The translations under genes and the position numbers were made by a program. Positions 45,571 through 56,278 of a stretch of 64,000 nucleotides of DNA are shown piece by piece. The stretch is from Pictodentalium vernedei (Eukaryota > Mollusca > Scaphopoda > Dentaliida > Dentaliidae), in assembly GCA_031216915.1 (NCBI GenBank), contig CM062292.1, positions 208,155,262 to 208,219,261 on the forward strand, read 5' to 3'. The notes under the pieces were generated by a model. It saw only the letters and a list, made by a program, of their open reading frames with translations, did no database searches and was not told the origin of the DNA. Within the stretch, counting starts at the first letter, position 1. Every line of letters starts with the position of its first letter.

Positions 45571-46371
45571 TTATTTTATTATGCTGAACAAAAAATAGCT
45601 TTCATTGTTAAGCATTAACTTCAACATGCCATCAATCTTGTAATAACAATGTAGTTGAATCCAAAATCATGACATCATTTTGAACGAATGACGTCTCTTT
45701 AGGAGTTTCCAGATCACCAAATTTGAAAATGACTTGTCACAAGTGCCGTCTCTTTGGGAGTTTCTATATCACCAAATCCCAGTGTTTACAACTGCATCAT
45801 GCTGTTCATGTAATTCATTATAAATACTTGTGTGATAAGTGGTATAATGGAATATAAATTCATGTTTCTTGGACGACAACAGTTGTTAGAATTAAGCAGA
45901 GTGAAACAATTTATTTTGAACTTGAGGTGGAGGCTCAGGGAGGTCGAGGAGTCCTAAACTTGTGGAAATATAATTGATTGAAGTCATAACTCATATTCAG
46001 GATTCACTGAAGTGGTGAACAACACGTGAGTTTTTAATATTTCTGATTCTTTTGAATTCATTGTTTGCAGTTAAAATTGAAAACACACCCTCTGAAGATG
46101 ATATATTTGTTGGTACGTTTGTGTCTATCGATGACGAAAAAAGTTAAACGGACACGGCGCCAGCGTTTGGTGTTGAGAAATTCCAATCAGAGCATGCATA
46201 ATCGATGCTGATCAATGGAAGAGGAGCCTACATTTTCTTTGTTCTCTTGTCTCCAGGGAAGAAAGTTCCGATAGTACCCGTGTTTTGTCCCAAAACTCCA
46301 GTAATATGACTTTTAGAAGGTGTCAAATTAACCAATCATGGCTGAAGTTACAAACATGAGGCATAATAAAT

Positions 46372-46440
46372 ATTATTAGAACCAGCTCGATGGGCTGGTT
46401 CTAATGATATCCATATTTGTATGATTTTATTGCAAATGTT
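46372..46440. repeat. short palindrome related to 45377-45412
   Basis: ATTAGAACCAGC / GCTGGTTCTAAT around a TCGATGG loop. The flank CATACAAATATGG is mirrored upstream at about 45392. Confidence 0.6.
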
Positions 46441-46549
46441 TTGTTTAAATAACCATCTATTCAGTGCACCTGCACTTCATAAACAAATATGGGGGACTTA
46501 AAAAAGATAATGGTAAGAGCTTATTCCCTCGCTTTAGCTTGTGTTTATT

Positions 46550-47590
46550 TTTTTTAAAAAAGCATGCTGATGTAGCTTATATTTATATAACAGACTATTC
46601 AGTGGACATGTCCTAGGTACAAAACAAACAAACAGGGGCAGGTGTCCTAGGTACAAAAACACTGGGTGGGCAAGTGTCCTAGGTGAAAAAAACAGCAGGG
46701 GGCAGGTGTACTAGGTACAAAAACGAATGGGGGGGGGGGGGGGGGGGGGGGCAGATGTCCCCTTTTGTAAGTTTTAATGGGAGAGCAGATGTCCGAGGGG
46801 GCAGATGTCTGTAATCCCTTGAAAGATATATGCAGTCCATGGTGTTATTCATTTAAACAATATTCATTGAGGTGGGCACTATGGTATTGTATTTCTTTCA
46901 AAAAATTGTTTTAACTGGGAGAGTGCTGATTTATTTTTCAAAATTAATTTGCAACATTAGTATTTTTTTTTAAAAATCCTATTGCTGTCAGTGAGGGGAG
47001 CCTGGGTTTAGCAAAATTTTGGAGATAAATAACTGGCACTCTCCAATAAATTGTAAATTTTTTTAAAAAAGCATGCTGATGTAGCTTATACTTATATAAC
47101 AGACTATTCAGTGGACATGTCCTAGGTACAAAACAAACAAACAGGGGCAGGTGTCCTAGGTACAAAAACACTGGGTTGGCAGGTGTCCTAGGTGAAAAAA
47201 ACAGCAGGGGGCAGGTGTACTAGGTACAAAAACAAATGGGGGGGGGGGGCAGATGTCCCCTTCTTTAAGTTTTAATGGGAGGGCAGATGTCCGAGGGGGC
47301 AGATGTCTGTAATCCCTTGAAAGATATATGCAGTCCATGGTGTTGTTCATTTAAGCAATATTCAATGAGGTGGGCACTATGGTATTGTATTTCTTTAAAA
47401 AAATTGTTTTAACTGGTAGAGTGCTGATTTATTTTTCAAAATTAATTTGCAACATTAGTATTTTTTCAAAGATCCTATTGCTGTCAGTGAGAGGAGCCTG
47501 GGTTTAGCAAAATTTCGGAGATAAATAACTGATTTGTTACAAATTATTGGAGAGTGCCTTTTGGCACTCTCCAATAAATTGTAACAAAAC
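46550..47590. repeat. 509-bp tandem duplication
   Basis: Anchors AGCATGCTGATGTAGCTTAT are at 46561 and 47070. Each unit has internal CAGGTGTCCTAGGTACAAAA repeats, a G tract (G23 at 46729-46751 in unit 1, shorter in unit 2) and a family-3 MITE at its right end. In unit 1 that MITE (46911-47057) has lost one stem arm; in unit 2 it is intact. Confidence 0.85.
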
Positions 47591-47725
47591 AATTCCACAT
47601 AAACACTTTTTTGTTCTACTGCTGAGCAAACATCAAGCAAGTGCTACCAGTACAAAGCCACTATGATGGCTTTCAACACTTTTCAATGGAGCCATGATAG
47701 TGGCTTCTAGCACTCAACCAGTCAA
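47409..47725. mobile_element. palindromic MITE family 3, intact
   Basis: TTAACTGGTAGAGTGCTGAT on the left, AGCACTCAACCAGTCAA on the right. Hairpin TTACAAATTATTGGAGAGTG / CACTCTCCAATAAATTGTAA at about 47534-47586. It lies 65 bp downstream, on the minus strand, of the donor at 47789. Confidence 0.8.
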
Positions 47726-47789
47726 GTAAAGAAACTAGAAATTAACATAACCATTAAAGTTGTACATTTATCATCTTCTATACATATAC

Positions 47790-47922
47790 CTTCTTCATCT
47801 TTGTTCATCCCTATTTCCATTACTAAATTCTTGACTTTTTCTGGTATTTTAACCTGGTAACTTTCTAACATCAAGCGCTTGATTTCCAAACACCATTTCC
47901 TTTTCTGTTCTAAATTTCTGGC
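47790..47922 (-). CDS. PLEKHG-like RhoGEF, exon with C-terminal PH helix
   Basis: The exon is 133 nt, 44 codons plus one base, entered in phase 0 after the acceptor TTTCAG and left in phase 1 at GAAG|GTATAT. It encodes ARNLEQKRKWCLEIKRLMLE and then SYQVKIPEKVKNLVMEIG. This is the PH C-terminal alpha-helix, with the near-invariant Trp in EQKRKW, followed by the family's typical ending in which an E-(N/S)-(H/Y) segment leads to IPEKAK-like residues. Reading into the intron would add an unrelated tail and a stop at 47722, so splicing at 47790 is preferred. This exon gives the most family-specific evidence in the window. Confidence 0.9.
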
Positions 47923-48034
47923 CTGAAATGAACACAGAAACAGAACTGCAGCCAACTGGCAACTATGAAGCCAGGGCAAACTATAACTCTATTGAGAAAA
48001 TTCTTGTGTTAGGAAATATGTTCAACATCATGTA

Positions 48035-49010
48035 CTCCACTTAATGGGATCCCATTCAATAGAATATCCACATTGATACTGTTCAATAGAATATCTATGT
48101 TGATTCTGTTCAATGGAATATCTATGTTCATACCATTCAATAGAATATCTATGTTAATACTGTTCAGTAGAATACCTATATTGATATGTTCAATACAATA
48201 TCTATGTTAATATTGTTCAAAAGAATATCTATGTTGATACTGTTCAATAGAATATCCATATTTATTTTATTTTCATTCATTTTCTTCCCCAAAAACAAAT
48301 CGTATTTCCACTCATGCTCACTATAAAGGGTATTCCATTACCAGCATCGTATCTCACTCTCAGTGATGACAGACTATTTTTTCTTTTTTCTGGACATGTT
48401 TTGAAAGTAACCACAGAATCAGTTAAAAAGGGCTGCAGGACTAAGGTTGTCAAGTTACACAAATGCTCAAATCCTGTGGGAAAACAAATAAGGAGAAAAT
48501 AAAATAAATAAAAATGTTCACTGCACGGATTTGAGTACGATTTTTTCCTCTCGTGGGCTGTGCAGATTCTTTCAGTCGGCTAACACCTCATGAAATAATC
48601 CTCTGCATGTCCCACTCATGGGCAAACATTGTACTTGAATCTGAGCAGTGAACTATTGTCTATTGATACTATTCAATAGAAGATCTATGTTGATACTATT
48701 CAATCGAATATCTATGTTGATACTATTCAAAAGAATATCTATGTTGATACTGTTCAATGTTCAATTTAATTTCTGTTGCTAGTGTTTAATTGAATATCTG
48801 TTATTTCTGTTCAATAAAATATCTTTGTTGATACTGCCCAATAGAATATCTATGTTGATACTGTTCAATAGAATATCTATGTTGAATAGAATATCTATGT
48901 TGATACTGTTCAATAGAATATCTATCTTGAATAGAATATGTATGCTGATACTGTTCAATAGAAAATCTATGTTGATACTGATGAACAAAATATCCATATT
49001 GATCACATGT
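48035..49010. repeat. AT-rich minisatellite in two blocks, about 27-bp unit
   Basis: Unit AATATCTATGTTGATACTGT plus TCAATAG, at 48035-48260 and 48655-49010, with about 395 bp of other sequence between. The left edge (CCACTTAATGGGATCCC) resembles the Tigger-like end at 37420, a possible origin. Apparent coding frames are repeat artefacts. Confidence 0.85.
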
Positions 49011-49060
49011 ATTTTTTCATCACCCAAGTAATTATTACATGTGCCATAAAAATTTGATCT

Positions 49061-50427
49061 TTTAGCCCTTTACCTATAGTCTGACAGTAATATCTGGCCA
49101 GTGCTTTTCACAAAGAAAGTGTCAATGACACTGTAGCTTAACTTGACTGTGTGTAATGTTTGATGAAAAGGATAATGTTCCAATGTTTATGAAAGGATTA
49201 TGAAACAAGACAAGAATTGTGATAATTGAGAATATGTTAATTTCTGTTCACTGTATGCTATGTTTTCAATAAGAATAATTTGAGTGTAGACTGCACTAAA
49301 GGATTAAGACCTGGGTTGATGTGGCCCTACAGTTAGCGTATATCAACCAAAGTTACCAAGTTACAGTAAAATCATTCCAAAACGAGTCATCCATCCAAGT
49401 TACAATGAAATCCCTAAGATAACTTGTAAATTTTGCTAAAGGAATATAGTTCACGTAATGGTTCGGTGGTCTCGGTTGACTGATCATGACCAAATTAGGA
49501 GAGTCTCATTTCGATATCATACCAAGTTATCCTACCAAGTTACAATGAAATCCCTGTAAGCAGAGCTAAAGGAATCTAGGTCAAGTGACAAGGCGCTGGT
49601 AACAGCTGACCCAAAATAACCAAAATACAACAGTCCCATCTAGATATCATACCAAGTTATCCTTCCAAGTTACAATGAAATTGCTTCATAAATATGAACT
49701 GTAGACTGTGCTAAACAAATCTAGGTCGTATGCCTGTGCGGCTGTCATGGTTGACCGATCATGGTCGAAATACGATGTTCTCATCTAGACATTATACGGA
49801 GTCATCCTACCAAGTTACAATAAAATTCCTTCATAAATACGACCTGTAGACTGTGCTAAAGGTTTTGGGGTTTTGGGCTCTCGCAGCCATCATGGTTGAT
49901 CGATCATGACCAAAAGGAGATGTTCTCATCTAGACATTATATGAAGTCATCCTACCAAGTCACAATGAAATCCCTTTGTAAATACGATGATCTGTAGACT
50001 GTGCTAAAGGTTTTCGAGTTTTGGGCTCTCAAAGCCGTAATGGTTTACCGATCACAACTAAAAGGGGACATTCTCATCATGATGTGACCTTGAACCTGCA
50101 TATGAAATTTCGTGATGATCAGACAAGAACTGTGGGGTGTAGCATGTGCTAAAGAAAATGTGAACAGATGTCCAGACTCACAGACTTCTGCATGCGTGAT
50201 GGCAATAGCTTATCTTGACTTTGTCAAGTTAAGCTAAAAATCGTCTTTCAAATTTTAATATTATTCAATTTTTGCCTACAAAACACAGCTTATCGTACTC
50301 ATTTATAATGAGCTCATTCCCATGAAGCTCATAAGCTATGTTTTTGATGCAAAAAATGGAAATGTTTGTTTAATCAAGAAATGTTTTCTGAAAGTGCTGT
50401 CACTGATCATGCTAGGTAAAGGCTTAA
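49061..50427. mobile_element. palindromic MITE family 1, split by element F
   Basis: Left piece 49061-49109 (CCCTTTACCTATAGTCTGAC to CCAGTGCTTTTC); right piece 50241-50427 (TCGTCTTTCAAATTTTAATA to GCTAGGTAAAGGCTTAA) with the stem half CACAGCTTATCGTACTC. Confidence 0.65.
49110..50240 (+). mobile_element. pearl-like (Helentron/HINE-type) element F
   Basis: The 5' end is ACAAAGAAAGTGTCAATGAC (palindrome AGTGTCA/TGACACT) followed by GCTTAACTTGAC. The body holds about six units of roughly 150 bp: CCAAGTTACAATGAAATCCC; GTAGACTGTGCTAAAGG; GGTTGACCGATCATGACC. The 3' hairpin is AGCTTATCTTGAC / GTCAAGTTAAGCT, then AAAAA. There is no GGAC microsatellite, unlike the other copies. Confidence 0.72.
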
Positions 50428-50551
50428 CTGCTTGATTACATGAAAGTGTTTTCAATATAGAATAATTTCCGATTTTAAAAGCTGTTATTCAGTCACATAC
50501 AAGTATAAAGTGACCATCCACCACTGTTCAGTTTATAATAGCTGCACTGAC

Positions 50552-50647
50552 CTGTAATGTATATTGCATTCTGCTGTTGTTGAATGGTATCACCTGGAAA
50601 CTCAGTGGTTCTTTTGGAATACTCTCCACCAGCATTAAATTTGAACA
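50552..50647 (-). CDS. PLEKHG-like RhoGEF, middle PH-domain exon
   Basis: The exon is 96 nt, 32 codons, phase 0/0. The acceptor is TTTTGTAG and the donor ACAG|GTCAGT. The peptide starts CSNLMLVESIPKEPLSF and ends MQYTLQ. NLMLVES, then a PLSF-V strand, then an aromatic-T/I-LQ strand, is the typical central part of the PLEKHG PH domain. It joins directly to the next exon (ARNLEQKRKW) to make the LQA-N-EEKR-W stretch that leads into the C-terminal PH helix. The intron upstream is 4.9 kb and holds a Tc1 transposon and SINE pieces. No stop or frame break is seen. Confidence 0.88.
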
Positions 50648-50792
50648 CTACAAAAGACAAAATTGTATATTATTCATTTTTTCTCCCATCAATTTCATTC
50701 CCTGAATTTTTTTACCTGTCATTTCCCTTCAATATTCTTTCTTGAATTCTAGATGATTATGCTGAATGAGTTGAGAACAATAATTTAACACT

Positions 50793-51070
50793 TGGGTGGA
50801 TGCATGATGGTGCAGTGTGATAAGGCATACAGTATAGCATGCCGATGGGACCCATACCTTCAATAAATGCTAACGCTACTTGTTCTAGATTAGTAACTTG
50901 TGGAGTCAGACAGTTTCTCACAACTGCATGGTGGTTGTTTCCGAGTACACTGGATTCCTGTAAAATCATCTGATACAATTTGACCATATCTCATAAAAAT
51001 GTCATTAATCCCAAATTTATTTATTTATTTGTGTTTAAGGTCACACACTTCTGCACAATGGCTAATCATG
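50793..51070. mobile_element. two SINE fragments, opposite orientations
   Basis: 50793-50975 (plus) has GATGGGACCCATACCTTCAA, AATGCTAACGCTACTTG and GGTGGTTGTTTCCGAGTACA, body parts of the SINE. 51008-51070 (minus) is a tail: TTTATTTATTTGTGTTTAAG, then GTCACACACTTCTGCACAAT. Confidence 0.6.
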
Positions 51071-51146
51071 ACCACAACATGCATATAAAGTCAAGTCCAG
51101 TAAATCATTTAGCACTTCGAAGCTTGGATTTGTTGACCAATTCCTA

Positions 51147-52706
51147 TACTACTCAAAGTTTGCTAAGCACCAAGTATATCCAACTACCTGTTTTACGTTT
51201 TAGTTGAAATATTGTAATGAAAAGTGTATCTATTTTTTATTTATTTATATCTTTAATGATTTAAGTACGGAAATTAAGATTTTATTTGTGTTTGACATTA
51301 TATTTTAGCTTTTGAATATGATAACCATGGAAAATGGATATTATTGGTAAAAGAGGAAATTTTTCAATTTGCCAAAAAGTTGACAGAGCAAACTGGTATG
51401 GGTTCAATATCGAGTATGAGATCCATTACTGTTAATTACAGCTTGACAATGCCTTCTCATGCTCCCAGTCAGGTTCCTGGTGGTCCTTTGTGGGATGTTG
51501 TTCCATTCTTGGACCAGCATGGCACCATGCTCCTGTACACTTCTTGGCTGGACTGGATGGGCTGAATTTGCAAGCTGAAACTCATTCCAGACATGTTTGA
51601 CTGGATAGAGGCCAGGGGATCTTGCTGGCCAGTCCATACGCTCAATTCCCTCCCTCTGTCGGTGCTACCCGACAGCATGGGCAACATGAGGATGGGCATT
51701 ATCGTCCATCAGAATGAATCTATCACCCACTGCACATGCATACAATCTGACATGGACATCCAGGATCTCATCAATATACCGCTGTGCATTCAAAGTACCA
51801 CATTCAAGGATACAGAGCTCTGTACGTCTATCCCTGCTGATGCAGCCCCAGACCATGATTGACCCTCCACCACAGTGGTCATGCTCACTAATGTTGGCTG
51901 CAATGAATCACTCTCCTGGTCTTCTCCATACCCTAGACTGCCTATCTGTGTGGTCTAGGCAGTACCTTGACTCATCTGTAAAAAGGACAGGTCGCCAATC
52001 TTCTCTGGTCCATCCAACGTGGTCCATGGCCCATTCATATCGTGCCTGGCAGAGGTTCTGGGACAGCAGAATGCGAATACATGGTCTTCTTGATCGGAGA
52101 CCATCTTCGTGCAACCTTGCCCAGATAGTCTGCATCAAAACATTTACCCTGGATGCATTCTGAAGGTCACTGTGCTGTGGCAAAGCGGTTCCAATGAGCC
52201 TGATTGATTAAAAGCTGGTCTTCAGCTGCAGATGTTGCCGTGTCTCTGCCATCACCATGCCACCTTACTGGTGTGCCATACTGCTGAAATCTTGCCCAGG
52301 CTCTGGTGATCACCGTATGGTGCACACCAAAGGCTTCACCAACCTGATGATGGCTAGCCCCTTGCTCCACCATCCCTTCAGCCCGCCACATTTCTGCTTC
52401 AGAAAAATGTCATCTTACATTTGCATTTGCCATATTTAATCATTAAATCACAAGGGTTTGTGTTGAAATGAAGATTGAATACCCAACATATGTCATGTAC
52501 ATGTAGACAGTACACGAAAACATCATGAAAATCAAGGGGTACATGCTTTCCAGGACTGTCACGAAAAGTCTTCCCGTCAAGAGAGCAAATGTAAACACTG
52601 GGGACCATCTCAATACATTCCTCACTCATATCCACCAAAACTATCGCAAATATGTCACAAGAAAAGTTCACAATGATGTGTCAAATATTTGGTGCTTAGT
52701 AGTATA
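51147..52706 (-). pseudogene. Tc1/mariner transposon with broken Tc1-type transposase
   Basis: Both ends carry the inverted repeat ACTACTCAAAGTTTGCTAAG (left, next to TA) and a shortened GGTGCTTAGTAGTATA (right). The minus strand encodes, in order: an N-terminal HTH region (about 52390-52170; QVGEAFGVHHTVITRAWARF), WTREDWRPVLFTDES with the first catalytic Asp, VWGCISRDRRTELC, and LMDDNAHPHVAHAVG with the second Asp; then an in-frame TAG where the sister copy has GAG; then SPGLYPVKHVWNEF. The third catalytic position (DD34E) is Lys. Frame breaks near 52170 and 51860-51908 and the TAG make it inactive. It lies in a PLEKHG-like intron. Confidence 0.88.
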
Positions 52707-52924
52707 TTTTACCAGTAAAATATAGCTTGTCTACTACAGTAAACAACCACTGCTTCACTTTCCCAGAGTTTCCACAGGAAACCCAAACAAATCTACAACT
52801 GAATACTCTATTGACCATTTCAGTTGAATGCTTCTAACATTGGCCCAGAATAACCAAGATAATTTCTGGACTTTCCCCTTTTAAATCATACAAGCCTGGG
52901 AAATGAGAGAGAAAATACTGAACA

Positions 52925-53215
52925 TCTCTTTATTTTATTTTATTTATTTAAATTTTAACAACATTTTCAACATATACAGAGTCATATCATGCCAGATAGG
53001 TTTATGGGTTGAGGAAGACAGAGTATGGAGAGAACCACTGTTAACATAGGTTGAAGGAGTGTGCAGTATTCTTTAGTATGCCGTGTTAGAGTACTCTCAC
53101 TTGGGCAACTGGGATTAAGTGTCTTCTGCAAGAACACCACATAGATGACACAGGTCAGCATTGAACCTGTGACCTTTTGATTTAGTCCAATGCTCTAACC
53201 AATGGGCCACCCTAT
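52925..53215 (-). mobile_element. SINE copy, decayed
   Basis: The T-rich start TTTATTTTATTTATTTAAAT is the minus-strand tail. The body TTTATGGGTTGAGGAAGACA and the end AACCAATGGGCCACCC fit the SINE head. Confidence 0.55.
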
Positions 53216-53262
53216 TCCATATTGAATATTGTATTCTGCTCAAGACTTATGGCCTAGTAGGT

Positions 53263-53315
53263 GTTTCTAGTCAAGTGTGGTCTGCCTTTTAGGTAGACCA
53301 CACTTGACCAGAAAC
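53263..53315. repeat. perfect-core hairpin
   Basis: GTTTCTAGTCAAGTGTGGTC mirrored by GACCACACTTGACCAGAAAC. 24-bp arms, two mismatches, 5-nt loop. Confidence 0.75.
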
Positions 53316-53909
53316 ATGAGCTCAGATTTTATTACTCTCTCTGCAAACTATTATCAGGATCATCAGTACCAGATCCAGAGCACCTGCTGTACAACATCAC
53401 TGGTGAGTGAACCCAACTTCAGTTTTGTAGATGTTAAGCTGATGATATGCTGTTAACCTTTTCATTACCTTTTCATTATAATTGGTATTTCAATATGCTT
53501 TGCTCCACTTCAGAAATACTTGAAGTGTATGTAGCTAATTACTGCAATTCTCTTTAATGTGTTTTCTGCTCGGAAGACCCTTTGATAGTGATAACTGAGC
53601 TACCATGATGGTTCCCATTTGCAAAGCATTACTGTCGCCTCAGTTGTCACTACCAAAATCATTGTGAGTTCTTTTCCTTACTACTCAGTGATATCTCAGG
53701 TTACCATCTGAAGTGTCCTAGATTTGCTTTGCTGGCATGAGTCTGCATTTGGAATTTTTTCACAATTAAAACAAACGGAAACTTAATTCAGTTCTTTCTT
53801 GAATTCACATGCAGAAGTTAGTGAAGAGATCACAGTCACATCCACCAACCATGTGTCCATTAAGAAAAGTCAGTTCTGTGTTGAACATGGAAGTTTTGTT
53901 CTCAATCAA

Positions 53910-54149
53910 TTAACCTTTTTCCTAACATAACTGCCATATCCAGCCAGTACTATTCACCAAAAGCATCAATGAAACTTTGTTATTTTTTTTAGTTTTGCAT
54001 TCAAAACATAGCTATTGACCTTTTACTGGAATGAGCTCATTAAACTCATTCGAATGACAGTCATAAAGTATGTTTTTGAGGCAAAAAATGAATTTTTTTA
54101 GTCATTCAAGAAAGTTTAGTCTGTAAGTCATGTGAGGTAAAGAAGTTAA
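53910..54149. mobile_element. palindromic MITE family 1
   Basis: TTAACCTTTTTCCTAACATA to GTGAGGTAAAGAAGTTAA. Stem AACATAGCTATTGACC with an eroded complement. Confidence 0.72.
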
Positions 54150-55536
54150 TGAAGTTACTGCCTGTGCGGAAACTTTACTATATACATATTTTAGTGATAA
54201 TCCACAATCCATGTACTGTATAAAAAAAAGAATAAGACAGAACACAAAGAGGGTGGAGTACAGGGGACTGGAATCAATGACCAAAGGCGCACCTGAAATA
54301 CAGAGAAAACTCCACCAAGAATCAATTATTCCTGTCCCCCATAGTCTACCTAAGTTGTGTTCTGCATTTATACCACAATTAAACATGAATTAAATGAATG
54401 AAGCTGATTTATTTAAAGAAAAATTCCACATTCACATTCAGCGGTTTGATAACTCTCTTGCTTGATGCTCTTTTGTGTTGCAGCATTTCATTCATGTCAT
54501 AATATCACTCAGAAGAATAATGTCCAATCAAATGCATTCTTACATGACATTCTTACATGTAGTCCAGATTCCATGCATGGTGTACCAAGAACTATAGACA
54601 GAATGTGATGTGTATTTGAATCAAACACACGTCGGGTTCTGTGTTTATTACACATCCCATGCATTAAAATTCATTTAAATAAACAAATTTTAATTCCGAT
54701 GTTTAAACTCAAAGGTGGAGAGTCTGTTTGTTTTGTGTGAAGCTGTACTGGATAAAAAATCAAAATAACCTTTTGCCAGTTTTGGGAAACAGGTGTGTTT
54801 GTTGAAATTCGTATCGCTTTTTCTCTTCGGGTGGTGTCCATTTATGCCCAACCATTTGGTGGATATTACTGTTTGTACAAATATAAGAACAAATTTGGGC
54901 AGATTTGCAAAACAGCTGGGAGAAACTTTTTAAAAGAAGTTTGAAGCATGTCAAGATGTCCTAAGAGTTATCAAAATAAAGTTGACTAATACAGATATAA
55001 TGGGATCCGCTAACGAGGTGACCAAGGGACTGGGTTAATGTTGTGGTTGGAAATGATTGTTTTTTTTAATATTATCTCATTTTTCGTTTTTGTGCAACAG
55101 ACGATCGATAATTGTATATCAAAATTTGGAAACTTTTCGAAGCGTAACTAATGACTTGTATAAACGGTGCTGGGAAAAAAGTTCTGGCTTGTACACCACC
55201 AGTTGAATACAGAAACTTTTATGTCATAGTAGCGAGTCCGTTAAATACAAGGGTTTAAAGTTTAATGGATGTGTAATAAAATAACAAAATAACCTTGTTT
55301 AGATTATGTGGTGGAGCAATGGTATGTCCAATGGATAGTCAGATTAATATTCATAAAAAAACAGTATTCCATACTCCGCCTTCCATGTACTGAATGAAAA
55401 AAGAGAAAAATCTTATTTTAGACTACATAGTGAGGCAGGCATTGCATTGGTTTATTTGAAGGATGGTCAGATCACTCAGACGAATATGTATATATAAAGC
55501 ACTATTCCAGAACAGGTGAAAAATGTTTATTCATAC
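54150..55536. other. intronic sequence, nothing recognised
   Basis: About 1.4 kb upstream, on plus-strand coordinates, of the first PH exon. No repeat family or exon could be supported. Confidence 0.35.
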
Positions 55537-55653
55537 CTGTATAAATGTTTTGGAGATGAACATTCCATTTTCCCTTTTCTTACAAATTAATAAACCTTTT
55601 TCAAAGAGGAAAACTTGCCTGGATGCTTTGGCACCATGTACTCGAAACAAACA
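55537..55653 (-). CDS. PLEKHG-like RhoGEF, exon encoding first half of PH domain
   Basis: This 117-nt exon has 39 codons in phase 0 at both ends. A pyrimidine-rich acceptor ending TTTCCAG precedes it and the donor reads ACAG|GTATGA. The peptide contains FRVHGAKASRQVFLFEKG followed by LLICKKRENG. This is the beta-strand pattern of the PH domain that follows the DH domain in PLEKHG1/2/3-type Rho guanine-nucleotide exchange factors: FR-V, then FLFEK, then LLI-KKR. In that family the DH domain catalyses GDP/GTP exchange on Rho GTPases and the adjoining PH domain binds membrane or modulates the DH. The DH exons are not in the window, and I found no plausible coding exon between 55654 and 64000. 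The next exon continues the PH domain without a gap, which supports the splice call. The family assignment rests on remembered motif similarity; the exact paralogue is not determined. Confidence 0.88.
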
Positions 55654-55924
55654 CTGGAAAGAAAAACAAACCAAAGTTTAAATGACAGCCAATCTAGCTA
55701 TGCTACTTCCCACGGTATACTACTTATTATATTTCTGCAATATATTTATTTGAAACCTTTTTACATGTATGTTTACTGTGAATAAAGAATCTGAATCTAA
55801 CTCTGAATGGTTTGTAATTAATATCATTTTACAAATATTTTTCATTCAATATTATTTATCACAATTAATTTCAGCACCTCTCAATGTCTACATTCTTTAC
55901 AACACTAAGAAAACTTCAGGGCAT

Positions 55925-56115
55925 TTAACTTCTTGCACGCTGCAGGCAGATATTCCTGCCTTGGACCGTTTATCTCTTGCCAATGAAATATAATTTGGGC
56001 ACATTTAATCAAATTTATCCCCTGTAAATTAATTGAACTTTTGACCATTGATTTCTTGAGTTAAATTTAGATGAATTTTACATAAAAGTTAGTCATGGCT
56101 GCTGTAAAGATATTT
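55925..56115. mobile_element. palindromic MITE family 5, right side truncated
   Basis: TTAACTTCTTGCACGCTGCA, then GCAGATATTCCTGCC and AGTTAGTCATGGCTGCTGTA. The sequence leaves the family in the middle of the hairpin. Confidence 0.65.
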
Positions 56116-56278
56116 CCCACTATAACTGAAGTTTGCAGTCCAATAATAATCTTCAGATATTGGGAAGGAGGGGGTTTACCCATGTTTGCCTGATCAAAAC
56201 ATGAAGCTATCCAGCTGTTATTATACACACATATCTGTGCATTTTGAAGAACTATCCACACAAAGAATCAACAATAAA

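Noticed and set aside
48277..48470. Minus-strand open frame with a fair acceptor between two PH exons, peptide including CPEKRKNSLSSLRVRYD
   Set aside because: The PH exons on either side join directly and make a continuous domain. The open frame here is in the wrong phase for the upstream exon; the correct phase meets a stop within eight codons.
51344..52439. Plus-strand open frames up to 149 codons across 51344-52439
   Set aside because: They are antisense shadows of the Tc1 transposase, which is clearly readable on the minus strand.
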